From assembly GCF_040802235.1 (NCBI RefSeq), contig NC_133158.1, forward strand, positions 153,710,401 to 153,774,400: a stretch of 64,000 nt of DNA, read 5' to 3'. This stretch comes from Manis javanica (taxonomy: Eukaryota; Chordata; Mammalia; Pholidota; Manidae). Every line of letters begins with the position of its first letter. The stretch's first letter is position 1. Shown piece after piece: positions 32,391 through 45,010 of the stretch. Made by a program: the position numbers and the translations under genes. Below the pieces are notes generated by a model. The model had not been told where the DNA came from. It did not search any database and was given only the letters and a program-made list of their open reading frames with translations.

Positions 32391-34335
32391 TCAGCAAATA
32401 TTGGACCATGAATAATCATTAGGAACATTAGTCTTCTCTCATCCTTTAAACAAGTGCTCTTTCACTATTCCTTGCTGCTTCTTTAATTATATCTGTTTAG
32501 TATTAACAGAATGGATGCTTGAGGTCTGGAAAAAGAATTATGTGCTGCCTGATTTTTTAAATAAGGGGAGAGATTGCCTTTGAAAAGCAGAAGCTGAAAA
32601 TTTTTGCAAAAACACCAGGATAAAGCCACTGGAACTTGCATCTTGAAACTCAATCATCAAAATATGGTTTTCTTTATGAAGAAACAATTATGTCATATGT
32701 ATCAAGCTTCCCCATTATTTAATGGTTTGGAATAGTTTTGAATCAGCCAGTAGATGAGATGGCAGCAAGTTGGAGTGTGTATAAGTACTTTGTATGCTTT
32801 ATTAGTAATTTTGATGGTATTTATGGTGCTCGGTTTATGACTGATACTAAAATACAGGGTTATTAGCACTTCAGAATATAAGAATGGAATTCAGAATGAC
32901 CTTGGCAAAACTGAGAGTTGTTAATCCTAAATAGGAACACATGTAGGCAGTAAGCAAGTGTACAATAACTGCAATACACAACTGTGGCAGAAAGGAATTT
33001 AGAACACCAAATTCAGTCATACAATTCAATACAAAATAATTCTTGTATTGCATTCTTCAGACTGTTACTGGAATACTCTGGAGAGTTGTGGGCCTATCAG
33101 CTTAAGAGATTTGTAACAAACTCTGAGATTCAGAGGATTTAGAAAATAAAGGGAGTCTGGAAATTTGGGAACATGAAAACATAGAAAATAATTTTAAATT
33201 CAGTTATGTAATGTCTCAAAAACTTATGCCTCTTATACACCATTCTCAGAAGCTACTCCAGGATGTGCTCCAACAAAACTAGGAAATAAAGTAAGACAGA
33301 GGAAGACAATGGGCACAGGCAAAGGGAGATCCCAGGAGATAAGGAAGGGAGAGCCCAGGGGGCAGGTGAGCCCCTGGTGTCTAGAACCATACATTTGGTG
33401 GATGCATGTTACAAGGTGTGAGGAAAACACTTATTTAAGAAGATGAAAATGAAACAATCCTGAATTGTTTAAGCATTTTTAAAGGTTAAACAATTGATGG
33501 AAAGTTTGGGGAAAAACAAAACAAACAAAAACCAACTCCAGGGAAACAAAAGTTTGAACCAAAAGAAAAGGAGATTATAGCTATAAATAGCATTTATAGT
33601 CCTACTATGATATAAACACTAATATAAATCTAACCAAAATTGTGATCTGATGATATTGAGTGAAGAGATGAGAGGAGAGGCATGTTTGATGAGGAAGTAG
33701 AGGGTGAAGAAAGAGAGCTATGTCTTTATATTCCACAGTGAGAAGTCAGGGCAAATGCCTACACATGAATCAAATTAGCAATATAAGCACATATAGCCTA
33801 CTTAGAGTTGTGGAAGTAAACACCAAAAACAGCAATTGACCAATTAATCAAACAAACAGCACAAAACCGCTAAAAACATTGACTATGGTTGCATTAGGAG
33901 TGGGGAGAAAGATATTGAAGAAAGACACAAGGGACTGTTATTTTTACAACAAACCCCATATAAATTGGATTCTTTAAACTTTATGCATGATAACTTTGAT
34001 TGAAACAAATTATTTAACTACATAAAAATATAGTTAAGAGGTGACCTATTAATACCCAAATATGGGGAACTTTATGTTTTTTCAGGGTGAGAACTAACTG
34101 CTTACTGTGTTTGTGAAGTCAAGATTTTTGTTAATGCTGTGTCCTAATGAGGGTTGGTCTATAGGTGTTTCAAAATAGATGAGGTGGCTCCTTTCCTGGA
34201 GCTGTGTGGGACTAATAATCCACACTCAGCAGTCCGGCATGGCTTATATGCAGTTATGGAGTAAGGCCAGAGTACATTGCCCTGGCTCATCTTCTGGGTT
34301 CCTTATACCTCTGCAGGTCTCTGGCAGAGTTGGGG
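32391..34335. other. Intergenic, possibly with an old LINE-derived relic near 33220-34010
   Basis: No gene. The A-rich plus-strand sequence between about 33220 and 34010 looks like an old retroelement remnant, perhaps L1-derived, but I cannot place it in a named family. Confidence 0.35.
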
Positions 34336-34339
34336 TGTG

Positions 34340-34545
34340 CACAGAGTGCTGGCTTTGTAGACACACAGCCTCAGGTCACTATTTATGTGACCTCAGAAAA
34401 GTTACCTCACTTCTGTGAACCACAATCTCCTCATCTGTAGAATGGGGCTATGTGATACCCACCTAATAACAATGCTGAGGGGTAAAGTGAAATTATGTTT
34501 ATAAAGCACTTGGCAGATGCTCAAAAAATATCAGTTCCCTCTGCT
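34340..34545 (+). repeat. MIR SINE
   Basis: Forward MIR over nearly its full length: 'gtgacctcagaaaagttacc', 'ctcatctgtagaatggggct', and 'aaagcacttggcagatgctc' at the 3' part. Confidence 0.85.
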
Positions 34546-37145
34546 TTGATAATCTCACAGGTTCAGAGATTCTTATAGACACAACTTAGGTGTTTACTTG
34601 CTGTTTATGGCCTAGTGCCCTGAGAAGGCTTCAGAAATGCTCAAGGCCTGGAATAGCCAAAATATGCCCCATCCAACCAGTCTCCCAAATTGCTACATAA
34701 TCCCTTGAGACCCTGTAAATCATAGTTTGTAAACAACTATTCATAGATCCAGGTATTTCCCCTAGGGTATTATTTATGTGAGGCTGTTGAAGAACAACTT
34801 TCTTTTTCTGCTTTTTTTTTTGCCTTGCTAAGTATTAAATCTTAACACCTGGCTCACAAAAGTAAAGGGGTGGAAGGGTGGAGAAGAATCTACATAGGAA
34901 GAAAGGTTAAAGAGATCCCTTACAAAGAGATGATGGGAAAGATAAGTCAGCCTTTGAAGAATAGTCTTTCCAAAGAACAAGGACCATGTGGTCCTGTGGT
35001 CCTCCACAATGCAGATCCCAAGAATAAATGATCCTGGCTGATGAACAGCAACCTACCACTTACTTAGCTTTGTGATTCTACCTGAAATGAAATTCCAGAT
35101 GCCTATTTTCACACTGGAGTTCATTCAATCAATAAAAATATTTTCATCTTATATACTTCTAAGAAAAGCAGCCAGAAACCATTTTTATTTTTCCAGAATT
35201 GGCTCAGAATAAAATAGATTTCTCACTGATCTAGGCCAAAGAGCATTGAGTTCCTTCTTTGTATTATTCCATTTTCTCTACCTCAAACAGCAATGAAAAT
35301 CCTTTCAATCATTCATCAGTTGAATTAATCAGTTTCTTGAATTGAAACTGCTAGACTCTGGGGATACCCAATGGCTATGACAGAGTAGCTGGCCTGGAGG
35401 AGCTTATTTTCTATTCAGGGATGATGGTGGAGGGAGAGGAACAAAGATTTGGAAATAGACAGCAATGAAAGATGATAACAAAATATGTACAAAGGATAGG
35501 AGATCACTGAAGCTAGTCAGGCAAAGGGGCCACTGAGGACATTTCTAAAGGATGGCAAAGGAATGGTATATGGTAAAGGAATAGAGTTCAGAACCAAATG
35601 GTATGTTTGGGAATGATGTGAGGTTCCACATGGCTAGAGTCCTTTATGAGAAGGTGGTGGGAGGTGGGAAACAAAAGGTAACACACCCCATAAATAGGTA
35701 CCAGGAGTGACAGGCTCCAAGACACATTGTTAAGAGAACACGGCTGACAGTGAGGAGAGGCTGGACTTAGGTGAGAGGCTCATTAAGAGTGGTCCTGGTG
35801 AGAGATACGGGGTTCCCCTGCTAGTAAGCACGTCAAACAGGGGACTTCTTAGAAGTCATTAAAAAATGTAAAGTACTATGTAAAATCATAAAAAGGTATT
35901 ATTGGTATTATCTGCGGTAACTTGGAGTGTGTTGTGACAACCCAGCCCCAGTTTAATAAATATTTGCTGGGGCCAATGCCATCCACAGTGGTTATGTGCT
36001 ACCCTCAAACAGATCCCTCATGACTTTCCAGAATTTATATGAAGGCTATTGTGGAACAAGCTCATTTTAGGCTCTTTAAACATCATAAAATAGACTTAAA
36101 TTGCCCATTTGATTTTCTTTAAGTATCCTGCAGGAGATGATTAACTTTGCTTCTAGCACAGAGATAATGTCAATGTAACTTTTATAGAATTGGTAAGATG
36201 GTGAAGTTAAAGGATGTGGCTAAGATGCCTTTGATTTAATAGGCTTCTCACTTAGATGAATGAAGTGATGGCTTTGCCATAGCATTTTCGGTATTCCAGA
36301 CTTGTGATAAAATGGAACCCAGTTCAAGTTTATTTTAACCTTCATTTTAAGGAAGCAAGTGGCCTTTGTGACTAGATACGTAAACATTTGTAAATATACA
36401 GGTCTGGGTTTGACAGTGATTTAACATTTTGACGGAATATCTATGCTAAATGCATCAATAAGATAGCTGAGGAAATAATTTCTGGAAGAGTTTTTACTGT
36501 TTTGCAGTGTTCCTCAGGCAGGAAGCCACAGGAAATAATGTATTGTGGTGCATATTTCCCTGCAGGATTTGGTGTGTCATTCACTGTGTAGAATTTTGCT
36601 TTCCAGCTGCCTGTAGTTCACATTTTTGTACTTGCCTTTCCCGCCAGGATAATTTGATGAAGTCAGTTCCTCAGAGATAGAAAATGTCTTTTTAGTTTTT
36701 TAAGGTCAGTGTTTTTTTTTTCCCATTGAGAGATAAACTTGATGAAACAGAAAAGATTTAAGTAGCCAAAATGAATTATTTTGACATATGAAATAACCAT
36801 GATTGCAATATGAAATAGTCATTAGACAATTTAATAATCTCATAGGATAAATGTTTTTGGTTAAATGAAAATAAGGTCTGTCAAAAACAGAGCAGTTTAA
36901 GATGTGGTAAATTAGAACCTGGAATATGGAAATGAAAACCACCCATTTCTGAGAGAACATCACTCTTATGTTATTAGGTGTGGTTTTCACCTTAAAGGTT
37001 CTCTGCATTTTTCTTCTTCCTTCCCTGCACCCTTTCTTTACTGGAGAGTGAAGCATTTCCCTCACTCTTAGATGGAAAAGTAGTAGAATAGTGTGCTTGT
37101 AAGTCAGAACTAATATTCTCATGTGAAGCATCTATGTCTTTGCAC
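34546..37145. other. Intergenic, with old unclassified repeat near 35320-35780
   Basis: No gene. 35320-35780 ('gactctggggatacccaatg', 'tggcctggaggagcttattt') belongs to the same ancient unclassified family noted at 15110-15485. Confidence 0.4.
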
Positions 37146-37153
37146 ACCTACAC

Positions 37154-37336
37154 CAGTGGTTTTTCAACCTTGTCTGCACAATAGAATCACCTGGAAAACT
37201 TAAAAAAAAAAAATCCCAATGCACAGACTCCACTTCCAGAATTAGTAATTTGATTGGTATGGAGTGGGGCCTGGGTGTTTACACTTCTTACAACCTCCCA
37301 GGCTGACACTAATGTACAGCAGGGTTGAGACCACTG
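37154..37336 (+). mobile_element. MER5A-type hAT-Charlie DNA transposon relic
   Basis: Terminal inverted repeats cagtggtttttcaac (left) and gttgagaccactg (right) enclose the familiar 'aatagaatcacctggaaaac' and 'gagtggggcctgggtgttta' blocks. Flanks acctacac (37146-37153) and acctctac (37337-37344) are an 8-bp target-site duplication with one mismatch, as expected for hAT elements. It is a non-autonomous fossil. Confidence 0.88.
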
Positions 37337-37585
37337 ACCTCTACTGTTCTTTGTACAGGTATTCCCAGGCTCATTTTCACCTTGCCAGATTTGACTGCCC
37401 CTTATCATCCACTTAAAGACTGCTCTTGGGATACCTGTGACAATCAAGGGCAGTGGTCTCCAAGGGAGGGGCCCAAGATGACTTTTTTAGGGTGTGGGAA
37501 AAAATGACAAGTTCTATATTTTTAAACCTCATCCTCTAATGATACCTGTTTTTGAAATATTTTATGATGCACATATTATATATAT

Positions 37586-38031
37586 TGTAGATGGGGAGTG
37601 TGGATAAAATGAGAGTTCCTATGGCCAGGATTCTCACCTGGCCGTGGTTGACTAGCTCACTGCACACCTGTGGGCAATACATGGCTGTTGACTCTATTCC
37701 ATATAAAGAGCTCTGCCCAGTGCTCTGGGCGCGACACGGTGGCAGGGCTGCAGGAGTGCAGAGCAGAGGCTGAAGTGGTGGCAGTGCTGAGGACAGAGGC
37801 CTAGAGGATGGTTGTGCAGACAGAGGGGCCCGAAGGCAGAGACCGGCTTGCTGCATGCAGACTTGCTCTGAATGAACGGGATTTTAGTGATTGACCTGCC
37901 ACCATGGAAATAAAGTTGGGTATAACCGTTTCAGCCCAAGAACGTTCTACTGTTATTTCTTTGGTCACATTGAATCCATAGTGAACTTGCCTGGGGCTGA
38001 AACCCATTGGCAAGACAGGGGGGTACCAACA
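37586..38031 (+). mobile_element. Solo LTR of an endogenous retrovirus
   Basis: Starts TGTAGATGGGG and can end ACCAACA. U3 holds 'ggccaggattctcacctggc' and a TATA box (atataaag, 37701-37708). An AATAAA lies at 37909-37914, followed by a U5-like segment ('ggtcacattgaatccatag'). No coding interior or second LTR is nearby. Exact ends are uncertain because I could not find a target-site duplication. Regulatory motifs are intact, so it could still act as a promoter or polyadenylation site. Confidence 0.65.
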
Positions 38032-40515
38032 AAATGCTCACAGTCTTTTAGGTATTTAGAACAGAAAACATTCTTTTCCCCATTACTTAGATCTCTTAAT
38101 TCTTTGCTGTCACGAAGAACAGGTCAAATGTTGGCTTTTGGTGTCTGCTGAATGCTGCAGAGTCTTCTAGTTATGTATGGAGTCTTATAAGATGTCTCTC
38201 TTCCGCTCCACTGCTGTATCATATGGCAGACTATAGAACACAGTCTGCCCTTCTCCGAGTTCTTGATACAGCTTCATCTCTTGGGCTCACCTCTTAGAAA
38301 ACTTTCACACTTCTAAACTCTCCTTAAATGCACAAGCACTTTTGGGTACAGTGACAGAAGGAGAAGCTTTAATGTAGAGATGCCTTCAAAATATTTACTG
38401 ACATTAGAAAATTATTTTAAAGGTATAATAATGATATTGTGGTTATTTAAAAAGAATAAAAAGAATCCTTAGCTTTTAGAGACACATAATATTTATGGAT
38501 GATATTAAATAGTATCTGGAAGGTGCTTTAATATGAGCATATATTTAGTGACACAATTTAAAAAATTGATATGATAATTAGGGAATAGATGGAGGTTGGA
38601 TGAAGCAATATTGGCTGGGATTTGACAATTATTGATTCAGAGTAATGGAATACAAAAGACGTCATTATATTCTGCTTGCTTTTTTGCATGTTCAATTTTC
38701 TATAATAAAAAGTTTAAAAAACTCATTTGGATCATTTATGGTTCAGTTATTTAAAAAGAAAATCCTCAGCCCAAGATAATAAGGGCCCCCCAAACGACAG
38801 CTCTCAGGCCTGAACCATTTCAGATGTGGGTCTCAGATTGTGTTCTGCTGTGAATTCTACTCCTTCTGGGAGTAGAGTTTTTCCTCCTTCCCCTATCCTT
38901 TCCCACTGTCCTTTTCCCTGATGCCTATCTCTCAGCCTGCTGACCATCACTTTCCTGCAGTGAATGGAGTAATGTACCATAGGGGCTACTCTCTTCTCTC
39001 TTGTCTCTTTCCTCTGCCTTCATGGATTTCCTATCAAATCATTTTGTTCTTCCTGACCTCAAATTCCCTGCAGACACAGTCAGACCTTGTCAGTGCCTTC
39101 CTATCCCTTGCTCACCCCACCAGGCAGTGGGGCCACAGCACCTTCTTCCTCTGCTGTGTTGTTGTTCCTGGGGGCTGGTGTGCCAGTAGGGCCAGAAAAG
39201 CGGCTCCCCTCATTTCTTCCGTGGGCCAATTCTTGATCTCCTGGCTCCAGCCTGGGCTCTCAGCCTGTGTGCTCTGAGTTCTTCCAGCCTCAAATCACAT
39301 TCCTGCCTGCGGGGATTTCAGGTATTTGCAGACTGGGAGGAGGTGACCTTTTTGCTCCCTTCTGCTAGGCCCAGTGGAAACCACCCCCCTTCCTTGTCCC
39401 CGTGAAATGGAAAGTTCAGATGCAGGTTTCAGAGTTTCTGTTGGGGGAATTTCTAAGATGCCTATTAATTTTCCTGAGTTTTTGTACTCTTTTTCAATAT
39501 ATGAGTTGCTCTGAAAGTCCCTAAAGCATTTACCTTAATGACTGTAATTAGTCCCTGATATTTGGAGAATTTCAGCATTTTCAAATAACTTGGATATACA
39601 TACATTCTTATTTGTACAATGATTTATTGTTCTTCTGTGATGTGCTCAGCACCTACTCTGCACGTTCTGTGACTATGGTGAGAAAGGCCTCTCTCAGCAG
39701 CTTGGATGCAAGCTCCATTCCTCCGTCCAGATATTGTTTTTTTCCTTTCTGGTTCCCCCTCCCCAGCACGGCTATTAGATACTGCATCATCACTTCCCTT
39801 TTCCTAACTGCTCTGTGACCTACCATGTGAAAAGTGTTGGTCATTGTGACCAAGGCAGCATCATGGTGCTGGCAGCTGCATTCATCCTGACCTATAGCTG
39901 GGCCTGGACTGGGGAACTGAGGGAGAGGAGCTGGAGCTGGGAAAAGGGAGAAGAAACTGATAATTGTACACTTTCTCTTCTCTCTTTGCACTTCCAATTC
40001 TACAGTGACTAGAGGCAAATCTCCCATCTTCAGCTGGTGTTTCAAGCACACTAGGAGAACTAAGCTTCCAACTTTGCAGGACTGAGACCAAATAGGGGAA
40101 GGGAGTAATAAGAAGGCACCTAGGCAGTGCAAGGCAGTGCTAGGAAGAGAGGGGAGGAAGGGAGAGAGAAGTGGGAGAAGACAGCAAAGAGGGAGAGGAA
40201 GAGAGAGGGCAAGAGGAGGGAACATTTACTCTTCCATCAATTTTTCTGTTAGAATAAAGCTGGATTATTCTGCGTCCATTTCATTAAAATGCATTTCACT
40301 TGATTTATGATACAGAATTTAAAATATCCAAATGGCAGGTGAGCTATTGCTGTGCTAGGATTTAGGCGGCAAAATGAGGCAATTTTTCAGATACTTCCTG
40401 ACATTGAAGAGAAAGTCATTTGCTGACCATATTTTCCAAATTTACTTCACAGCTCCTCAATAATGTATATCATATAATATATGTTGCCATCAGGTTGATG
40501 TTTTGACTCAATTTT
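38032..40515. other. Intergenic, no gene seen
   Basis: The part 38580-38720 ends 'ttttctataataaaaagttt', like the 3' terminus of an old mammalian LINE-type repeat. The 38900-40230 stretch is pyrimidine/purine-biased and gives long but biased open frames with no recognisable domain. Confidence 0.4.
40137..40222. repeat. GA-rich polypurine tract
   Basis: About 85 bp consisting almost entirely of A and G on the plus strand (gggaggaagggagagagaag and similar), with few pyrimidine interruptions. Such tracts can form triplex structures. Confidence 0.7.
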
Positions 40516-40655
40516 CCAGGCCATTGAAGGTAATTGCTTAAAATTATTTCTTTTGCCTATACAGGCAAGGCCTATATGTTGATGTTTGGTTTATTCTTTT
40601 TGTATAAATTCTGGCCGGAGAATTCAGATAACATTTATCTTTTATTGCAATGGTG
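40516..40655 (+). repeat. Diverged direct repeat, copy A
   Basis: Similar to 41651-41775: shared landmarks are ccaggcc/ccaggac, taattgctt, tcttttgcct/tcttttacct, and attctttttgtataaa followed by atttatctttt/cattcatcttt. Copy A has about 24 extra bases (near 40570-40590). The pair could be two copies of one old dispersed repeat or a local duplication. Confidence 0.6.
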
Positions 40656-40889
40656 ATATGTTAAGGACATCCAGGAAATCCAGAAAAAGTACAAAGTGGA
40701 AAAGTAAAAGGTTTTAACATCAGAGACTGTTGATGTTAATTTTTGATGTCTATCCATTCCAGTCAGGCTGCTCTATGTACATCCATTTCTCCTTTCCTCT
40801 TTCTCTCCCAGTAGGGACAATGGTGTTCACCTACTCTGAATCCTTCTTCTTCATTTAGCACTGTACCATAGACAAGTTCTTATGTATAC

Positions 40890-42400
40890 AACAATATTTT
40901 AAAAGTGTAAATTTTATTGCAGTGTAACATACAGAAAGTGGACGAATTGTGAGTGCGCAGCTTGATGAATGTTCACAAAGTGAACACGCCATGCAACCAA
41001 CAGAACAGGAAACCCGGAAACAACATACCAGCGTCCCAAGAACCTCCCTCATGTTCTCTGTCAGGCACTGTGCTCCATCTTAAGTGTTGCCACTATCCTG
41101 ATTTCTAAAACATAGATTTCTGCCTCTCCCACACAGTGGTTTAGAACTTTATATAAATGGTATACTTATAAAACATATTTTAAAATATATTATAAAATAC
41201 TTATAAAAACTATAGTCTGTAGGGGTCTTTTTTGTTTTGTCTAGCTTCTCTCATGACTGTGGGACTCATTCAGTTTGTGTGTGTGGCTGTAGTTTCTTCA
41301 TTCTCGTTGTTTAGTCTTCCACTGTATTACTTTTATGACACATTTATTACTACAATTTATGTAACCATCCTATTTCTGATGGACATTTGTGTTGTTTGCC
41401 CCTTCTGACCTGCTATGAATAGTGTTACTAGGAACATCTTTGTATGTATCTTCTAGTGGACATATGTACTCTCTTTCTCTCCTAGAAAATGGATTGTTGG
41501 TTTATATGGTAGGCGTATTTTAGCTTTACTAGATAATGCCAGACAGTTTTCCAAAGTGGCTGTATCAGTTTTACACTCTTGCCAGTGATGTATCAGAGTT
41601 CCACTTGTTTCACATTCTTGCCAATGCTTGCTATTTTCAATTTAAAAAGGCCAGGACATCAAAGATAATTGCTTGAAACTCTTCTTTTACCTGGACAGAT
41701 AAGCCATTCTTTTTGTATAAACTCTACAGGAGCATGTAAATCACATTCATCTTTTTTTATTATCATGGAATTATGTTCACTTAGAGAAATCTAAGAGAAT
41801 TTTTATTATTTGGATGGGTGGGTAGTGGTATCTCATTGTGGTTTTAATTTTTATTTCATATGTTTATCAACATTTGATATCCTATTTTGTGTAATGCTTG
41901 TTAAGTCTTTTGCCTATTTTTCTCTTGGGTTGTCTGCTTTTTCATATTGATGGTAGGAGTTTTTTTGTATATTTGGGTGAATCCTTTGTCAGATATATAG
42001 TAACAGATTATCTTCTCCTGCCTTTGCCTTTTCAGTCTTAATGGTGACTTACTTTTTATGGCATAGAAGTTTTTATCAATATTGCCTTTTACTGTTAGTG
42101 CTTTCGGTGTCCTATTTGAGAAATCTTGGCCTATTTTCAGGTCATGAAAGTATTCTCTTAATTTTTTTTCTAAAAGTCATGTATTTTACCTTTCACATTT
42201 AGATCTACAATACACCTAAAATTGATTTTTATGTATAGTTTAAGGTAGAGGATCAAGGTGTTTTTGTATATGTATCTAATTGACCCAATATTATTTATTG
42301 AAAAGACTTCTTTTCAGACAACATGAGTTTTACATGGGTCCATGGTATTCTGTCATACAGATGTGCCATTAAACTAGTTGAGAATGTGTTTTAATTGATT
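40890..42400 (-). mobile_element. Old L1 (L1M class), 3' UTR and end of ORF2, degenerate
   Basis: The plus strand shows the reverse complement of an old L1: 'ttttattgcagtgtaacata', 'cgccatgcaaccaacagaac', then ORF2-derived 'ttccaaagtggctgtatcag', 'gtggtatctcattgtggttt' and 'aatcttggcctattttcagg'. It has many stops and is inactive. About 125-170 bp near 41645-41812 are foreign to the L1. Confidence 0.8.
41651..41775 (+). repeat. Diverged direct repeat, copy B, inside the old L1
   Basis: Interrupts the L1 between 'tgcttgctattttcaattt' and 'gatgggtgggtagtggtatc', parts that adjoin in intact L1s. It resembles 40516-40655, about 1.13 kb to the left. Confidence 0.6.
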
Positions 42401-43736
42401 ATTTTTTTTCTTGTATATTCTTCCTTGATATTTGGCCTAAGTGACTTCCAAAGACAAAAAATTACTGGAATGAATGCTAAAGAAATTTATTCTGTAAGAG
42501 ATGCTGAAAACAGCCAAGCATTGTTAAAATATGATAAAAATTCTTAGTTATAATTCTGAATTGCCTGTTATAAGACAAATAAAAGGTAAACTTTAAAAAG
42601 GGAATCTTGACTGTTGGCTTATATCAGTCAGTATTTCTGAGGGCTTAGGTTAATTCTAGTTAACAATGATACCATTCTTATTTGATTAGATGTACATTAA
42701 TCAGTGAATAATTAAGCTATTATTTCATACTTCAAAGACCAGTTTTAAGAGTATAACAAATTATTTTATATTTACTAGAGGAAACTTGGTTAGACAATAA
42801 ATGATGCTATTAACATTTATTGTTATTATGCCACTCATTCATCCTCTCAGTGGTTTACATCGATGTCACTTTATTTGAGATGACTTGTAATTTTAAAGGT
42901 ATTAGATACATGGAAACATGTGAAGAGTTATTTGACAAAGATGTCTATAATCAAAGCTTAACTAGGGTGGGTTTTGTATATTCTGATGATATATATATGA
43001 ACATTATGATTGAAATTTAACATTTTCATATGGTCACAACAGCCATTTTGCATGGTTTATTAGAAGTAAACTCAATCAGAAAACATAAAGTTGTTTTCCC
43101 AAATGTACTTTAAATGTATTATAACAGAGCCTGGTAGGCAGACTCTCCCCCTGGCGGGTGGTTTGTGTTGAGTGCCCTGAGCAGGGGTGGGGCGTTTGGG
43201 AGTTACAGCCTTTAGTAGGCACTAGGGGGTTCTAAACGTGTTAGTCTGTGGTTAATAAAAAGGGCGTCTGGATTTCTTTTAAGCACATTTTCACTTACCG
43301 CAGTGTGGGAATTTATAAAATAAAAATGTGCCTGGGTTTAAAAAATAATAATATAGCCTGATATTGGAGGAATGTGTGACTAGTCTTATTTTTTAGCTAC
43401 TGGGAGACTGTCAGTAGTATTATATAGCCTTTACATGGATTTTTTCCCTCTTTAGTAAGTATCTCTATGATATGAAGCCTAATGTATTTGATTTTTAGAA
43501 ATTAATCTTAAAGTGCTTAATAGTTCTGCTATTTAAAATAGTTGCCATCAAAATAAGCAAGGTGGGTTTGTGATGAGTAAACAATTTTTTTGCACTTGCT
43601 TGAGCAGCAAATTATTAAAAATTAATAAAATTATTAATTTTAATTTAGAAATGCAGTGGATAACAGTGCATTTGAATTGGATTTTAACTTTTAGTCATTT
43701 TACTTATTTTTCACAGAACTTATATAAATGTCTATT
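42401..43736. other. Intergenic, no gene seen
   Basis: A GC-richer island of about 130 bp at 43130-43260 stands out in AT-rich DNA (ctccccctggcgggtggttt). I cannot assign it. Confidence 0.4.
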
Positions 43737-43905
43737 TATAAATGTATATATATTTATTTATTTATTTATAATGTATATAAATGTCTATTTATAAATGTAT
43801 ATATATTTATTTATGTATTTATAAATGTATATACATATATTTATAAATGTATATATATTATAAATATATATAAATGTATATATATTTATAAATGTATGTA
43901 AATGT
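43737..43905. repeat. AT-rich minisatellite (tttataaatgtatatata type)
   Basis: Irregular tandem units built from tttataaatgtatata and taaatgtctatttataaatg, almost wholly A/T. A 36-40-bp higher unit is repeated at 43730-43770 and 43777-43815. Confidence 0.8.
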
Positions 43906-44639
43906 TTATTTATCCTTACATGTGTCAACCATTTTTAATTTTGCTGAAATTATCTTAAGGTGAACACACGTGGAAAATTAGATTTCTTGAGATTCTTGCA
44001 CTCTTTACTTTCACACCTCAAACCAAACTATCTTTTGTGTCTTTTCAAAAATCGTATCACCTTATTTAATTCTTCCACTGAACTAAACAGAACTGGAAGC
44101 TAGAAATTACCACAGAAGGGCTTGTGGAGTGTGGAGAGTGATTTAGACCAGAACTTCTCAAAGTGTGTTTCACAAAAAGTGGGCTTACAGGATTTCAGCA
44201 GTGTTGTATTCAACCAAAATAAAACACGAACAGCAGTCAGAGTAACTTGGGAAATAGAGTTAACCAGGTTTTCCAAATGCTTACTTGTTCAGAGCCTTTA
44301 CTATGCATTTTGATGTGCATAATGAGTGCCCAGGTGGTGGTGGGGCAAGGAGCAGTGTTTCCCAAACTGAGACTTCAGGGTGACTCCAGGGTCTAGGCCA
44401 GCATTTCTGGAACATTCTTTAAGAAATGTTGGTCTACAGAAACCTGTTTCACCCTGTGAGCACCAGTTGTAAGCCTAGCACCTGACCACTCCCCACAGCT
44501 CCCCAAAGGCTCCAAGTCTAAAATGGACCTGATAGTTTTGGTGCTTCTCTCTGTCTTATGTTACTGGACCGAAAAGTAAGTATATCCTAATTTCTATACA
44601 GGAGAGGTTTGATTCTCCTTTACAATCTTGAACTAGATC
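43906..44639. other. Intergenic, possibly old DNA-transposon relics at 44145-44460
   Basis: 'gaacttctcaaagtgtgttt' and 'cagtgtttcccaaactgaga' look like termini of MER-type hAT relics, but the interior cannot be matched with confidence. Confidence 0.35.
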
Positions 44640-45010
44640 CCAGCCAGTCACTTCCTTCCTTCAACAAACACTTAAAGTTCTCAGTCTTTCCTCAGCTTGG
44701 AACAACCTTGCCCTTAATATTCCCAGGCATGACTGGCTCCTCATCAGTTAATTTGCTCTAACATCATAATCAGACCATTTCACCTTATGTTCTCATTCCC
44801 CTCTCTTGCTACTCTTTGCACCTTAAGTCATTTTATTATCTTCATATCACTTATCACTATCTGAAGATTTTTATTTATGCGTTACCTGTATGTTAGTTGT
44901 CTGATGTCTCCCACTGAACTTTGAACTCCAAGACATTGGGACCTTTCTCTCTGTTGTTCTTTGTATTCCCAATTCCTACAACTGTGCCTGAAACATGGTG
45001 GGCCTTCGAA
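44640..45010 (+). repeat. LINE-2 3' end
   Basis: Forward L2: 'catttcaccttatgttctca', 'catatcacttatcactatct', 'caactgtgcctgaaacatgg'. Confidence 0.8.

Noticed and set aside
39653-40225. 190-codon minus-strand frame
   Set aside because: Leu/Pro/Ser-rich translation of a GA-biased tract with no recognisable domain.
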